A DNA stretch of 64,000 bases from Streptomyces sp. NBC_00154. GTDB taxonomy: Bacteria; Actinomycetota; Actinomycetes; Streptomycetales; Streptomycetaceae. Of this stretch, positions 1 to 7,617 are shown piece after piece. Numbering within the stretch: the first letter of the stretch is position 1; every line of letters starts with the position of its first letter. A program made the position numbers and the translations under genes. The notes beneath the pieces are model-generated. The model ran no database searches and was not told the origin of the DNA. It worked only from the letters and a program-made list of their open reading frames with translations. The DNA is taken from NCBI RefSeq assembly GCF_026342835.1, contig NZ_JAPEMI010000001.1, positions 4,532,501-4,596,500 on the forward strand, read 5' to 3'.

Positions 1-76
1 CGTACGGTGATCTTGGGTACCCGGCGAGTTTGCAGTCTCCCTGCCCAAAACGACCCGCCGGGGCTACGCTGAAGCT

Positions 77-676
77 GTGCCGGACGACGTGGGGGGCAGG
101 CCGTTTCCGGACGGCTGGGAGCCCGACGACGACCGCGGGGGCGCGGACGAGGACTTCGCCTCCGTGGTGTTCGACGAGGACTTCGTCCGGGCTGCCGAGT
201 TCCATGAAGCCACCGCGGTCGAGCGGCTGTTGGCTGCCGCCCAGGCGCGTGCCGAGGCCGAGGCCGCCCGGGCCCGCGCCGGCGGCGGCCCCGCCGACGA
301 CGAACTGTACGGCGACGGATACGGGCCGGGCAGCGCATACGGCCGCGGGAGCCCCTACGGCGACCCGCTGGACCACGACGGGCTCGACGACTACGACAAC
401 GGCCCGTACGGGCGCCACGGCGGCTCTCTACGCCCCTACCGGGGCGCCGCGCGGTGGCACCGCCCGGTGGCCTGGCTGCTCGCGCTGCTGATGGGCATCG
501 GCATGGTCGCGCTGGCCTTCAGCGCCGTCTACCGGGGCGCCTCGGCCAACCGTCAGGACCAGGTCCCACCACCCGCCACGACCGGCGTGGACAGCGCGCC
601 CGGCTCCGGTGTCACCCCATCCGCTTCCGCCGACTATTTCCGCCCCGCGGTGTCTGCGGTCCCACGCACGCACTGA
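77..676 (+). CDS. single-pass membrane protein with acidic N-terminal motif
   Basis: A 199-residue protein of unknown function with a GTG start and only a weak Shine-Dalgarno sequence; the 76 bases upstream show nothing recognisable. The acidic N-terminus carries the block SVVFDEDFVRAA (residues 29-40), followed by an Ala/Arg/Glu-rich helix (about 45-68) and a Gly/Tyr/Asp-rich linker. One membrane segment lies at about 131-151, after a basic stretch, and a short Pro/Ser-rich tail follows. The positive charges before the segment suggest that the N-terminus is cytoplasmic. The next gene repeats the same motif and layout, so the two look like ancient paralogues or partners. I do not recognise a characterised family. 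Confidence 0.8.
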   Translation: MPDDVGGRPFPDGWEPDDDRGGADEDFASVVFDEDFVRAAEFHEATAVERLLAAAQARAEAEAARARAGGGPADDELYGDGYGPGSAYGRGSPYGDPLDHDGLDDYDNGPYGRHGGSLRPYRGAARWHRPVAWLLALLMGIGMVALAFSAVYRGASANRQDQVPPPATTGVDSAPGSGVTPSASADYFRPAVSAVPRTH

Positions 677-690
677 TGCGCGGCTGCCGT

Positions 691-725
691 GGCGCGTGAG
701 AGCTCGCTCCGAGTTCTCACACGCC
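691..725 (+). terminator. hairpin terminator after the first membrane protein
   Basis: GTGAGA...TCTCAC and CTCG...CGAG arms form a long stem with two mismatches and a 3-nt loop, 15 bp after the stop codon. There is no U-tract, as is usual in Streptomyces. Confidence 0.5.
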
Positions 726-904
726 AGAGCGTTTACGTTCGTGGCAATCGACCTACCCTGAAAGTGTGACCCCTCCCCCGGAGGGGGCTTCTCACTCGTC
801 CGCACACGCGAACTCGTGACGGACAGGCCCTGCCCGAGGCCCTTTCGGCCGAAGCAGTGCGTAGCGTGTCGGCTTCGGCCGGTGACGTGGAGTCGGGAGA
901 AGTC

Positions 905-2041
905 ATGACAGGCCGTGGAGAACCGCCAGAAGGAGCACCCGAGGGGCTCCCCGGCGGTGGTGAGGACGAGTACCGGTCCGTCGTCTTCGACGAGTCGTTC
1001 GTTCGCGCTGCCCGGCTCCAGGAATTCTCCGCCCAGGAGCGCATGGGCGAGCACGCCCGCGCCGTACGCAGCCTCCCGGCCCGGCACTTCCGCACCGGAA
1101 CCCGGGCCGTCATCGCCCTGATCGTCCTGATAGCCCTCGCCTTCGCCACGGCCGTCTACATGGGCCTCAGCAATCCGTACCAGCCACCCGTCGGCAGACG
1201 CGCCGAACTGCTCCGGTCGACCGTCATACCCCTGGCGCCCCGCGGCGCCGTCCCCGGCGGCAAGGCTGCCGACCTCTACGCCACCAGCCCCGCCGCCCAC
1301 TTCCGGACAGGTGCCGCAGGCATCAACCTTCCGATGACCCGGCGGACCGAAAACTTCTCGGACAGCCAGGTGATCACTGCCCTGACCACGGTCAAGGACT
1401 ACCTGGTGGCGTCCTCCCTCGACCCCGACGTCCTCACCGGCGGCTCGGTGCGGCCGGTGGGGCTGCTGCTCGACCCGGACCAGACGAACCAGTTCGACCG
1501 GAGCATGACCCGATCGGCCGACGACGGGCAGCATGCCGCGACCGGCTGGCTGGTGCGGTTCGATCCGGCGAAGGTGGCGCTGGCCGACCCGGACATCCGG
1601 GTCCAGGGCACCCTGGCCTACTCCGAGGCGGGGTCCGACACCCTGGAGGTGGTCTCGGACCACACCTTCACGTACGCCCTGCGTCCAGCCGCCGCAGGCC
1701 CCCAACGAGCAGGCGGCGTCTCGCTGTTCACGGTACGGCGCGAGCTGCACTTCCGCTTCGACCGGGAGGACCTGCGGCTGCACCGGCTGGAGCTGCGGAC
1801 CAGCTACGTCCAGGCCGGACCGCAGGCCTGCTCGACGGACAGGACCGGCACCCTGCACCCGCTGCTCGCCGGCGAGCGCGCGGCCTCCCGCGGGCCGGCG
1901 GGCACCGACCCGTATGCGACGGGCCGGCCCACAGCGGCGCTCTGCGGGACGCTGGAGGTCAGCTCCCGGCCGGCCCGGGCCCCTGAGGGCTCCCCGGGTC
2001 CTCCGTCCCCGACCGCCGGGTCGCCCCGGAGTCATCCGTAG
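905..2041 (+). CDS. single-pass membrane protein, paralogue of upstream gene at N-terminus
   Basis: A 378-residue protein. The ATG at 905 was preferred over an in-frame upstream start because GGGAGA lies 6 nt before it. The cytoplasmic N-terminus contains SVVFDESFVRAA (25-36) and an E..A.ER continuation (40-46), matching residues 29-50 of the preceding gene. One membrane segment lies at about 67-87. The remaining 290 residues would be extracytoplasmic and have no motif I know; the pattern of beta-like strands and the tryptophan-poor, Thr/Arg-rich composition give no function. Its last 83 bases overlap the 3' end of the convergent M48 protease gene, so both reading frames are constrained there. 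Confidence 0.85.
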   Translation: MTGRGEPPEGAPEGLPGGGEDEYRSVVFDESFVRAARLQEFSAQERMGEHARAVRSLPARHFRTGTRAVIALIVLIALAFATAVYMGLSNPYQPPVGRRAELLRSTVIPLAPRGAVPGGKAADLYATSPAAHFRTGAAGINLPMTRRTENFSDSQVITALTTVKDYLVASSLDPDVLTGGSVRPVGLLLDPDQTNQFDRSMTRSADDGQHAATGWLVRFDPAKVALADPDIRVQGTLAYSEAGSDTLEVVSDHTFTYALRPAAAGPQRAGGVSLFTVRRELHFRFDREDLRLHRLELRTSYVQAGPQACSTDRTGTLHPLLAGERAASRGPAGTDPYATGRPTAALCGTLEVSSRPARAPEGSPGPPSPTAGSPRSHP

Positions 2042-3104
2042 CGCCACCCTTGCCTGCCGCACCACCGCCGTGGCTGCCGCCGGTGAACTTGTCGCGCAGC
2101 TTGCCGCCCAGATCCCCGGCGCCGCCGGCTATGTCGCCGACGAGCTTCATCAGCGGGTCCTTGCTGGTGCGCACCGAGTCGGCGTAGTGCGAGGCGGACT
2201 CCCGGAACGAGTCCGTCACCGACGTGTCCTTGTCGTCTTCGCGCCGCGGGTAGTGGCCGTCCATGATCCGCTGGTAGTCGCGGCTCTCGGACCACTTCTT
2301 CAACTCGGCCGCGCGCACCGTGGTGAACGGGTGGGATCGGGGCAGCACATTGAGGATCTTGAGTACGGAATCGCGCAGGTCGCCACCCTTCTCGTACTCG
2401 TCCGCCTGGGCGAGGAAGGCGTCCACATTCATCTCGTGCAGATGATTGCCGCCGGCAATCTTCATCAGACCGCGCATGGAGGCCTGCAGATCCTGGCCGA
2501 CCAGCAGCCCCGCCCGGTCCGCGGACAGCTCCGACTTGCGGAACCACTCGCGCAGCGCCATCACGATCGTCATGATTGCCACATTGCCGAGCGGGATCCA
2601 GGCGACCTTAAGGGCGAGATTGGTGAGGAACAGCAGAATCGTGCGGTAGACGGCGTGACCGGAGAGGGCGTGCCCCACCTCATGGCCGACGACGGCCCGC
2701 ATCTCCTCCTCGTCGAGCAGCTCCACCAGCCCCGTCGTCACCACGATGATCGGCTCGTCGAGACCGATGCACATGGCATTCGGTTGCGGGTCCTGGTTCA
2801 CATACATCGGCGGGACCTTCTCCAGGTCCAGGATGTAACAGGCGTCGCGCAGCATGTCGTTGAGATGGGCGAACTGGGCGTCGCTCACCCGTACGGAGTC
2901 GGAGAGGAAGAGCAACCGCAGACTGCGCTCGGGCAGCAGGCCGCTCAGCGCCTTGAACACTGTGTCGAAACCGCTCAGCTTGCGCAGGGCCACCAGAGCC
3001 GACCGGTCCGCCGGGTGTTCGTACGCCCGGGACGAGATGCCCGAGAAACGCCTGCGCTGCCTGCTCGGCACGTGCTCGTGACTCGCGTGGCTGTTGTCGG
3101 TCAT
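1959..3104 (-). CDS. M48 family membrane metalloprotease (HtpX-like)
   Basis: A 381-residue zinc protease. The active-site helix is VVGHEVGHAL, with zinc ligands His141 and His145 and catalytic Glu142. The third ligand is Glu192 in SELSADRAG. Hydrophobic segments at about 153-186 sit between the HEXXH and the third ligand, as in HtpX-type enzymes that face the cytoplasm and clear damaged membrane proteins. The C-terminal 60 residues are Gly/Ser-rich and probably disordered. The ATG at 3104 gives the remembered family N-terminus (MTDNSHASHE). The gene is convergent with the membrane protein at 905-2041 and overlaps it by 83 bp, and it is divergent from the small ORF at 3216. Confidence 0.9.
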   Translation of the reverse strand: MTDNSHASHEHVPSRQRRRFSGISSRAYEHPADRSALVALRKLSGFDTVFKALSGLLPERSLRLLFLSDSVRVSDAQFAHLNDMLRDACYILDLEKVPPMYVNQDPQPNAMCIGLDEPIIVVTTGLVELLDEEEMRAVVGHEVGHALSGHAVYRTILLFLTNLALKVAWIPLGNVAIMTIVMALREWFRKSELSADRAGLLVGQDLQASMRGLMKIAGGNHLHEMNVDAFLAQADEYEKGGDLRDSVLKILNVLPRSHPFTTVRAAELKKWSESRDYQRIMDGHYPRREDDKDTSVTDSFRESASHYADSVRTSKDPLMKLVGDIAGGAGDLGGKLRDKFTGGSHGGGAAGKGGATDDSGATRRSGTEDPGSPQGPGPAGS

Positions 3105-3189
3105 GAACTGGGCCCCCTGTTCGTACGAGACGTCGCTCGCCCCCTGACAAGTCCCAGCGTAGGTGCTGGGGCTACGGTGTGCGGGGGGC

Positions 3190-3198
3190 TGTGGATAA
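3190..3198 (-). promoter_or_regulatory. isolated DnaA-box-like 9-mer
   Basis: TGTGGATAA, that is TTATCCACA on the minus strand, is a perfect match to the classic DnaA box. It lies in the divergent promoter region between the M48 protease and the small membrane ORF at 3216. A second copy in the same extended context (AGTTATCCACA) lies before comEA at 17107. Whether DnaA binds a single box here is unknown. Confidence 0.35.
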
Positions 3199-3215
3199 CT
3201 GAGGAGACGCCCAAC

Positions 3216-3368
3216 ATGCCGCACACCGTTGCTCTGCTCGCCGCCGCATCCGAGGACCAGGGCCCGGGCAACACCCTTCGGATCGTGCTGCTCGCCGCGC
3301 TCATCGGCGCGGCGCTGCTCGCCTGGTTCCTGCTGCGCGGATACCGCAACGACGACAACAACGACTGA
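3216..3368 (+). CDS. 50-residue single-pass membrane protein
   Basis: A small ORF with a good Shine-Dalgarno sequence (GAGGAG, 8 nt before the ATG) and third-position G/C typical of real genes. The protein begins MPHTVALLAAASEDQG, has one membrane helix at about 22-40, and ends in a charged Arg/Asn/Asp tail. The function is unknown. It sits 84 bp before another tiny membrane ORF with the same layout (short N-terminus with an ASE motif, one helix, R..N.D tail), and both precede nadD. Confidence 0.65.
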   Translation: MPHTVALLAAASEDQGPGNTLRIVLLAALIGAALLAWFLLRGYRNDDNND

Positions 3369-3452
3369 GTCGGCGTGAGCGTGCCCGGGGCCCCCGCATA
3401 CGATGTCCGCGACGTCTTCCTTCCGACTCCCGATCGATAGGTCCTGCCGAAG

Positions 3453-3617
3453 ATGAGCCTCACGAGCACCGCACACCAGCTGGTCACTCTCGCCTCCGAG
3501 GGCGGCGAGCACGGTGGTAACCACGAAAGCCTCAGCCCGTACCTCACCGGAGGCGGTGCGTTCGTCACGCTTCTGCTCCTGCTGTGGATCACCACCCGCT
3601 TCAACCGCGACCGCTGA
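3453..3617 (+). CDS. 54-residue single-pass membrane protein upstream of nadD
   Basis: The ORF begins MSLTSTAHQLVTLASEGGEH and ends in a hydrophobic helix (about 34-48) followed by a basic TTRFNRDR tail. Codon use is typical of the genome (third-position G/C). I recall a near-identical small protein beside nadD in other Streptomyces, which supports its reality, but no function is known. The spacing to nadD is 38 bp and the strand is the same, so co-transcription is likely. Confidence 0.7.
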   Translation: MSLTSTAHQLVTLASEGGEHGGNHESLSPYLTGGGAFVTLLLLLWITTRFNRDR

Positions 3618-3655
3618 GGCAGAGGCGTACAGCTGTGCCAGTAGGCTCTGCACGC

Positions 3656-4273
3656 ATGGGAGAGCAGGAAGTGCCTACCGGCCGCGGCAAACGCCGACTC
3701 GGCGTGATGGGCGGGACGTTTGACCCGATTCATCATGGACACCTGGTGGCGGCCAGCGAAGTGGCCGCCCAGTTCCACCTCGACGAGGTGATCTTCGTTC
3801 CGACCGGGCAGCCGTGGCAGAAGAGCCACAAGCAGGTTTCCCCGGCCGAGGACCGCTATCTGATGACGGTCATCGCGACGGCGTCCAATCCGCAGTTCTC
3901 GGTCAGCCGCAGTGACATCGACCGTGGCGGACCGACGTACACGATCGATACGCTGCGGGACCTGCGCGCGGTCCATGGCGACGCGGACCTCTTCTTCATC
4001 ACCGGCGCCGACGCGCTCTCGCAGATTCTCACCTGGCGGGACGCCGAGGAGCTGTTCTCGCTGTCCCACTTCATCGGTGTGACACGGCCTGGGCACGTAC
4101 TCACGGACGACGGGCTGCCGGAGGGCGGTGTCTCCCTCGTGGAGGTCCCGGCGCTCGCGATCTCGTCCACGGACTGTCGTGCGAGAGTCGCGCAGGGGGA
4201 ACCGGTCTGGTACTTGGTGCCGGACGGTGTGGTCCGCTACATCGACAAGCGCCAGCTGTACCGCGGCGAATGA
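3656..4273 (+). CDS. nadD: nicotinate-nucleotide adenylyltransferase
   Basis: A 205-residue enzyme that joins nicotinate mononucleotide and ATP to give deamido-NAD in NAD synthesis. The nucleotidyltransferase signature GGTFDPIHHGHL occurs near the N-terminus, and ISSTDCR near the C-terminus corresponds to the second ATP-binding ISSTxxR motif. The length fits the family. The ATG at 3656 gives a short basic leader (MGEQEVPTGRGKRR) before the first strand. The gene is followed 19 bp later by the LCP-like gene, and then rsfS and a phosphatase, as I recall for the Streptomyces nadD locus. Confidence 0.95.
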   Translation: MGEQEVPTGRGKRRLGVMGGTFDPIHHGHLVAASEVAAQFHLDEVIFVPTGQPWQKSHKQVSPAEDRYLMTVIATASNPQFSVSRSDIDRGGPTYTIDTLRDLRAVHGDADLFFITGADALSQILTWRDAEELFSLSHFIGVTRPGHVLTDDGLPEGGVSLVEVPALAISSTDCRARVAQGEPVWYLVPDGVVRYIDKRQLYRGE

Positions 4274-4292
4274 GCCACGGAGAGGGGCACCG

Positions 4293-6029
4293 GTGAACGA
4301 CCGACAGAACCCGTACGACCCGTACTACCCGCAGCCGCAGATCGTCGGCTACGACGAGTACGGGCAGCCGGTGTATCAGCAGCCCGGGCAGCAGCAGGAG
4401 CAGCAACAACAACAGCAGCCCCAGCGGCAGTACGACCCGTATGCGCAGCAGGGGCAGGGGCAGCCGGGATACGGATACGACCCGTACACCCAGCACCAGC
4501 CCCCGCAGCAGTCCCAGCCCCCGCAGCAGCCTCAGCAGTACGACCCATACGCCTCCCAGCAGCCTCAACAGTCTCAGCAGGAGGCCTACGGCTACGACGG
4601 ATACGGCTACGACACCGGCCAGCAGCCGGCCGCGGTCGACACCACGGCGCAGTGGAACATCCCGCAGCAGGCCCCCACACCGACGGCCGCCCCGGCGCCC
4701 GCCCCGCAGCAGCGGGAGCGGGAGCCGGAGTTCGAGCCGGAGACGGTCGTTCCCGAGCAGCGCCGGGCGGACCGTGACTACGGCACCGGGCAGTTCTCCT
4801 TCATCGAGGAGCCCGACGAGGACTCCGAAGACGTCATCGACTGGCTGAAGTTCACCGAGAGCCGCAGTGAGCGGCGCGAGGAGGCGCGCCGCCGCGGCCG
4901 CAACCGGATGGTCGCGCTGATCGTCGTGGTGGCCCTGGTCGTGGTCGGCGGTGTCGGCTACCTCTGGTCCGCGGGCAAGATACCGGGCCTCGGCGGCTCG
5001 GAGAAGGAGAACACCGCGACGACGGGTCCGCAGAAGCGAGACGTCATCGTGGTCCATCTGCACGACACCAAGAAGGGCGGCACCTCCACGGCGCTGCTCG
5101 TCGACAACGTGACCACCAAGCAGGGGACCACGGTCCTGCTGCCCAACTCGCTCGCGGTATCCGACGACGAGGGCAGCACGACCACCCTCGGCAAGTCCGT
5201 CGACGACGACGGCTCCAACGGCACCCGCGAGTCCATCGACACACTGCTCGGCACCGAGATCAGCGGCACGTGGCGGCTCGACACCCCGTACCTGGAGAAC
5301 CTCGTCGACCTGGTCGGCAACATCGAGGTCGATACGGACATCGATGTGCCGGACGCCAAGAAGGGTGCGTCGCCCTTGGTCAAGAAGGGCGAGGCGCAGA
5401 CCCTGAGCGGCCAGATGGCCGTTGCGTACGCCACCTACCGGGGCCCCGGTGAGGCCGAGACGAAGCAGCTCATGCGGTTCGGGCAGGTCATGCGCGGAGT
5501 GCTGCGGAAGATCTCGGACGATCCGAAGGCCGCCACGGTCACGGTGCAGACGCTGGCGCAGATCCTGGACCCGTCGCTGCCCGAGAAGGACCTCGGCGCG
5601 TCCCTCGCGAAGCTCGCCGAGCACGCCAAGATCGGCGACTACAAGACGGCACTGCTGCCGGTGCAGCCCGACGGCACCCTCACCGACGCGGCCACCGAGA
5701 GCGTCGTCAAGGACATCCTGGGGGGCACGGTGAAGGCCCCGGACCAGGACGCGGCTGTGCGGGTCGGCGTCAAGAACGGCACCGGGAACCAGGACGGCAC
5801 GGAGTCCGCCCGGATCAGGCTGGTCAACGGTGGCTATGCCTTCGTCGGCGGCGGGAGCACCGACACCGCGGTGTCGTCCGCGGTCGTCTACAGGGCGGCG
5901 GCCGACAAGGAGAAGGCGACCCAGGTCGCCAAGACCCTGGGCCTGCCGACGAGCGCGGTGAAGCAGGGCAAGCCTGCCGCGAACGTCGATGTGTCCGTTG
6001 TCCTCGGCCAGGACTACAAGATCAAATAG
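4293..6029 (+). CDS. LytR/CpsA/Psr-like membrane protein with Q/Y-rich N-terminus
   Basis: A 578-residue protein starting at GTG 4293 (GAGAGGGG 4 nt upstream). Residues 1-140 are a cytoplasmic low-complexity region rich in Gln, Tyr and Pro, with four YDPY repeats and a CAG/CAA tract near 4390-4425. Acidic and basic segments follow, then a membrane helix at about 206-226. The extracytoplasmic part resembles an LCP domain (about 245-480), followed by a LytR C-terminal domain starting near VRVGVKNGTG. LCP enzymes transfer teichoic acid or arabinogalactan-type polymers to peptidoglycan. Here the usual SIPRD phosphate-binding motif reads LLPNSL, and the Arg-rich R.R...GR..RQ region is YRGPGEAETKQLMRFGQ, so transferase activity is doubtful. 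It may be structural or regulatory. Confidence 0.85.
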   Translation: MNDRQNPYDPYYPQPQIVGYDEYGQPVYQQPGQQQEQQQQQQPQRQYDPYAQQGQGQPGYGYDPYTQHQPPQQSQPPQQPQQYDPYASQQPQQSQQEAYGYDGYGYDTGQQPAAVDTTAQWNIPQQAPTPTAAPAPAPQQREREPEFEPETVVPEQRRADRDYGTGQFSFIEEPDEDSEDVIDWLKFTESRSERREEARRRGRNRMVALIVVVALVVVGGVGYLWSAGKIPGLGGSEKENTATTGPQKRDVIVVHLHDTKKGGTSTALLVDNVTTKQGTTVLLPNSLAVSDDEGSTTTLGKSVDDDGSNGTRESIDTLLGTEISGTWRLDTPYLENLVDLVGNIEVDTDIDVPDAKKGASPLVKKGEAQTLSGQMAVAYATYRGPGEAETKQLMRFGQVMRGVLRKISDDPKAATVTVQTLAQILDPSLPEKDLGASLAKLAEHAKIGDYKTALLPVQPDGTLTDAATESVVKDILGGTVKAPDQDAAVRVGVKNGTGNQDGTESARIRLVNGGYAFVGGGSTDTAVSSAVVYRAAADKEKATQVAKTLGLPTSAVKQGKPAANVDVSVVLGQDYKIK

Positions 6030-6049
6030 TCGGGGCTCCGCGCCCTGAA

Positions 6050-6066
6050 CGATCTTCGAAAGATCG
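6050..6066 (+). terminator. short hairpin after the LCP-like gene
   Basis: CGATCTT-CGA-AAGATCG is a perfect 7-bp stem 20 bp after the stop. There is no U-tract, so it is a weak candidate and may only insulate the rsfS promoter. Confidence 0.3.
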
Positions 6067-6132
6067 CTGCGTGGGCTGTCGGCGGTCCGTGAGACCCTAG
6101 AGGTTGATCTGACCGCCGACGAAAGCCTGCTT

Positions 6133-6564
6133 GTGACCGCCACGGACCGCTCCATCGAGCTCATCAACGCCGCCGCTCAGGCGGCCGCCGACCGGCTCGC
6201 GCACGACATCATTGCGTACGACGTCAGCGACGTGCTGTCGATCACGGACGCATTCCTGCTGGCCTCGGCCCCTAACGACCGCCAGGTCAAGTCGATCGTC
6301 GACGAGATCGAGGAGCGGCTCCAGAAGGAGCTCGGTGTCAAGCCGGTGCGCCGCGAGGGCGACCGCGACGCCCGCTGGATCCTCCTCGACTACGTCGACA
6401 TCGTGATCCATGTCCAGCACAGCGAGGAGCGTGTCTTCTACGCGCTCGAGCGCCTCTGGAAGGACTGCCCCGAGATCGCGCTCCCCGAGGACGCCGTCAA
6501 GACCCGCGGCAAGGCCGAGGAGCACGCCCAGCTCACCGGCAGCACGGAAGGTGACCTGAGCTGA
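6133..6564 (+). CDS. rsfS: ribosomal silencing factor RsfS (Iojap family)
   Basis: A 143-residue protein of the RsfS/Iojap family, which binds ribosomal protein uL14 and blocks joining of the 30S and 50S subunits when nutrients run short. Conserved stretches include HDIIAYDVSDVLSITDAFLL near the start and DARWILLDYVDIVIHVQ in the middle. The start is GTG at 6133. The stop codon (TGA 6562-6564) overlaps the CTG at 6561 that appears to start the downstream phosphatase, so the two are translationally coupled. The linkage nadD-rsfS is widely conserved. Confidence 0.95.
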   Translation: MTATDRSIELINAAAQAAADRLAHDIIAYDVSDVLSITDAFLLASAPNDRQVKSIVDEIEERLQKELGVKPVRREGDRDARWILLDYVDIVIHVQHSEERVFYALERLWKDCPEIALPEDAVKTRGKAEEHAQLTGSTEGDLS

Positions 6565-7214
6565 ACGGCAGCAGTAGCGGCAGGGGCCGCAGGATCGTCC
6601 TCTGGCGACACGGCCAGACGGCGTGGAACCTGGAGCGCCGGTTCCAGGGGTCCACGGACATCGAGCTGACCGAGACCGGCGTCGGGCAGGCCCACCGGGC
6701 CGCCCGGCTGCTCGCCTCGCTGAAGCCGGACGCGATCGTCGCCTCCGATCTGCGACGGGCGGCGGCCACGGCCGCCGAGCTCGCCGCGATCACCGGGCTG
6801 GAGATCGCCCATGACGCGGGGCTGCGGGAGACCTACGCGGGTGCCTGGCAGGGCCTCACTCATGAGGAGATCGTCCGGCAGTACGGCGAGCAGTACGCCG
6901 CGTGGAAGCGCGGCGAGCCCGTGCGGCGCGGCGGTGGCGAGCTGGAGACCGAGGTCGCCGACCGGGCCGCCCCCGTCGTGCTCGATCACGCCGACAAGCT
7001 GCCCGACGGCGGCACACTCGTCGTGGTCAGCCACGGCGGCACGATCCGCACGACCATCGGGCGGCTGCTCGGCCTGGAAGCGCACCACTGGGAAGGGCTC
7101 GGCGGACTCTCCAACTGCTGCTGGTCGGTGCTGGGCGAGGGTGCGCGCGGCTGGCGCCTGTTGGAGCACAACGCCGGCACGCTGCCCGAGCCCGTGCTCG
7201 GCGATGACGCCTAG
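6561..7214 (+). CDS. histidine phosphatase (phosphoglycerate mutase family), probable CTG start
   Basis: A 217-residue enzyme with the catalytic RHG motif (LWRHGQTAW, His17), a second conserved His in VVSHGGTIR, and the usual Glu in the RETYAG region. The fold covers broad-specificity phosphatases and cofactor-dependent mutases; the substrate is unknown, and glucosyl-3-phosphoglycerate phosphatase is one option. The reading frame is closed by a TGA at 6552, and no ATG, GTG or TTG precedes the conserved core. The only sensible start is CTG at 6561 in the tetranucleotide CTGA, which overlaps the rsfS stop, with GAAGG about 9 nt upstream. Confidence 0.88.
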   Translation: MNGSSSGRGRRIVLWRHGQTAWNLERRFQGSTDIELTETGVGQAHRAARLLASLKPDAIVASDLRRAAATAAELAAITGLEIAHDAGLRETYAGAWQGLTHEEIVRQYGEQYAAWKRGEPVRRGGGELETEVADRAAPVVLDHADKLPDGGTLVVVSHGGTIRTTIGRLLGLEAHHWEGLGGLSNCCWSVLGEGARGWRLLEHNAGTLPEPVLGDDA

Positions 7215-7278
7215 CGTGCCTCCTCGGGGCGCGCCGGTTCGGTGGCCGGAGGCCGCCTCCGGGCGGCGTCGGCCGGAT

Positions 7279-7308
7279 TTCACTTTCTGGCTGGTCACAG
7301 GCTAAAGT
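7279..7308 (+). promoter_or_regulatory. putative promoter of the first tRNA-Ala
   Basis: TTCACT and TAAAGT are separated by 18 bp, about 47 bp before the tRNA. The region is locally AT-rich compared with its surroundings. A similar arrangement precedes the second tRNA copy. Confidence 0.4.
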
Positions 7309-7354
7309 TCTTCTTGTTCGCAGCGCGGAAACGCAGGGAAACACAGCGAACAGC

Positions 7355-7427
7355 GGGGCTATAGCTCAGTTGGTAGAGCGCCTGCATGGCATGCAGGAGG
7401 TCAGGAGTTCAATTCTCCTTAGCTCCA
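7355..7427 (+). tRNA. tRNA-Ala (anticodon GGC), copy 1
   Basis: A 73-nt cloverleaf. The acceptor arm GGGGCTA pairs with TAGCTCC, including the G3:U70 wobble pair that is the identity element for alanine. The anticodon stem CCTGC/GCAGG encloses the loop ATGGCAT, so the anticodon is GGC (reads GCC and GCU). The T arm contains GTTCAAT. CCA is not encoded. The second copy at 8797 is identical. Confidence 0.97.
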
Positions 7428-7432
7428 CAATC

Positions 7433-7465
7433 AGGATCCCGTCCCCGTCAGGGGGCGGGATCCTT
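7433..7465 (+). terminator. intrinsic terminator after tRNA-Ala copy 1
   Basis: AGGATCCCGTCCCC pairs with GGGGGCGGGATCCT (14 bp with one G.U pair) around a GTCA loop, 5 bp after the tRNA. Confidence 0.8.
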
Positions 7466-7617
7466 GCGTTCCGGGCTCGCTCCTCACGGCGTAGGCGCAG
7501 CGCCGCCAGCCCCCACTCTCCTCGTCCGCCGGGGTGTACGCCACGATCCGGCACTCCGGCAGCCCGCAGGTCCTGGGGCCGGTGCACGACGGGACAGTCT
7601 TTCTCGGCCACCGTGAA

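Noticed and set aside
428..2065. Long minus-strand open frame over the first two genes
   Set aside because: Antisense shadow produced by high GC; third-position composition and known motifs support the plus-strand genes.
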